The notes beneath the pieces were generated by a model. That model was not told the DNA's origin. It did no database searches and saw nothing but the letters and a program-made list of their open reading frames with translations. DNA of 64,000 bases from Thalassotalea_H sp040779345. Lineage in GTDB: Bacteria; Pseudomonadota; Gammaproteobacteria; Enterobacterales; Alteromonadaceae. The position numbers were made by a program, and so were the translations under genes. Numbering within the stretch: position 1 is the stretch's first letter; each line of letters opens with the position of its first letter. Location of the stretch: positions 1 to 64,000 of the forward strand of contig JBFONU010000011.1 of assembly GCA_040779345.1 (NCBI GenBank), given 5' to 3'. Shown here one piece after another: positions 63,272 to 64,000 of this stretch.

Positions 63272-63304
63272 ACTGGCACCATTCGTACCATAAAACTGGT
63301 ACTA
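63272..63304. promoter_or_regulatory. Candidate MocR/GabR operator
   Basis: Direct repeats ACTGGCACCA (63272-63281) and ACTGGTACTA (63295-63304) start 23 bp apart, and an inverted GTACCA-N6-TGGTAC pair (63285-63302) overlaps them. Paired CTGG(A/T)C-type direct repeats are known for MocR regulators such as TauR. It lies between the regulator stop and the hydrolase start; nothing similar was seen before gabD or the regulator gene itself. Confidence 0.5.
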
Positions 63305-63374
63305 ACCCTTCTTACAGACTAATCATTATGGTATGTACATAATAATCAAAATGTATATTTATTGAGTGAATGCC

Positions 63375-63622
63375 ATGAGCCATTTTTCTATTGCAGGTTT
63401 ACAGCTAGATCTCCCGTGTGGCGATAATCTAGATGTTATAGCTAAAGAAATCATCAAAACTAAACAGCGTTTCCCTTGGCTCGATATGATTGTATTAAGT
63501 GAACTATCGACCTACGGTCCAGAAAAGAAATACGCTGAAGTATTTCCTAGCGACGCTGAGCGTTTTTACAGCCAATTGGCTCGTGAAAATAATGTGTGGC
63601 TTATTCCGGGTTCTTTATAGGG
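63375..63622 (+). pseudogene. Carbon-nitrogen hydrolase gene cut by the 383-bp repeat
   Basis: The 81 codons are the N-terminus of a nitrilase-superfamily enzyme: FSIAGLQLDLPCGDN, the first catalytic Glu43 in MIVLSELSTYGPE, and ARENNVWLIPGSL. Family members continue for about 200 more residues with the catalytic Lys and Cys. Here the frame stops at once where the repeat begins at 63620. Position after gabT and the MocR-type gene suggests an amidase that released GABA or a precursor from an amide; this is inference. ATG 63375 is preferred over GTG 63366. Confidence 0.8.
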
Positions 63623-64000
63623 TATTCGACTATATAGAGAAATATCTAATTAATGGTACTTAAGTATATGTTTTAAATATCTTTATAAATTAATTTTCTT
63701 GATCACACATTCACAAATGGCTAGTTAAAAGCTAGGCTCAAAATCACTAAAGATCTTCTAGTTTTACTTCTATCTCTTTTTGATGATGTCTAGTTTTAAC
63801 TACATCCCTAAGCCCATCATCCTCTGTAGATATAAGCCACAAGATGCGTCAGGTAATTCTTTATCATTATCAAACATAATAGGGTGTTTGACTAAATATT
63901 GATTAATTCGAGGTTTTGATAGCAGAAGCAATTGCTATAAAGTTGTTTTAAGTGTTTACCAATCAATTAATGTATTAGAAAGCAGAAAAGGGGGAATAAT
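63620..64000 (-). repeat. 383-bp direct repeat, copy 2 (cut by window end)
   Basis: Same as 51729-52111 apart from a missing TA. It starts GGGTATTCGAC within the hydrolase gene and continues past the window. It carries the same frameshifted minus-strand coding remnant as copy 1. Confidence 0.9.

Overview
The window is AT-rich gammaproteobacterial DNA, most likely from a Colwellia-like marine member of the Alteromonadales. This rests on gene content, gene order and base composition, not on a database match. About 50 protein genes, one tRNA and several mobile-element remnants can be supported.

1-35.5 kb is ordinary chromosome. The order icd, cspD, clpS-clpA, infA, bpt-aat, trxB, ald/lrp, ftsK-lolA-rarA-crcB-serS resembles the E. 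coli cspD-to-serS segment, without cydCD and with bpt, ald and crcB added. It gathers the bacterial N-degron pathway: two aminoacyl-protein transferases, the ClpS adaptor and the ClpA unfoldase. Next come a thioredoxin-like protein, an M14 carboxypeptidase, a sodium:alanine symporter, a small zinc-ribbon/YeaC/DUF349 group, a lone sugar-type binding protein, ansA and sppA (adjacent as in E. coli), a DoxX/nitroreductase pair and asnS. The biotin genes follow: bioA is divergent from bioBFCD, with a candidate BirA operator and promoter between them. A LexA-like box lies directly in front of ftsK.

35.5-42.9 kb is an accessory block. It starts with an orphan HicB-type antitoxin that has three phased repeats upstream. 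Eight small unrelated genes follow, all on the + strand, and several are separated by imperfect palindromes resembling integron attC sites. No integron integrase is visible, so this looks like a cluster of attC sites lacking an integrase (CALIN). It ends near a tRNA-Pro(GGG) gene.

43-49.8 kb is core again: yejM and yejL divergent from yejK, then pyrC, a QueD/PTPS-like protein, an M23 peptidase and a family-3 solute-binding protein.

49.8-64 kb is a mosaic island. It holds a tyrosine recombinase gene flanked by inverted, internally palindromic 29-bp repeats; a 383-bp repeat that recurs nearly identically at the window's right edge; an IS3-family transposase fragment whose catalytic Glu is replaced by Lys; a Tn3-family transposase with only one recognisable end; and a frameshifted small gene. 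Inside it sits a GABA catabolic cluster: a LysR regulator, gabD, gabT, a MocR/GabR-type regulator with an unusual C-terminal extension, and a carbon-nitrogen hydrolase gene cut by the second copy of the 383-bp repeat. A MocR-style direct-repeat operator precedes the broken hydrolase, which suggests the regulator once controlled a longer GABA-feeding pathway.
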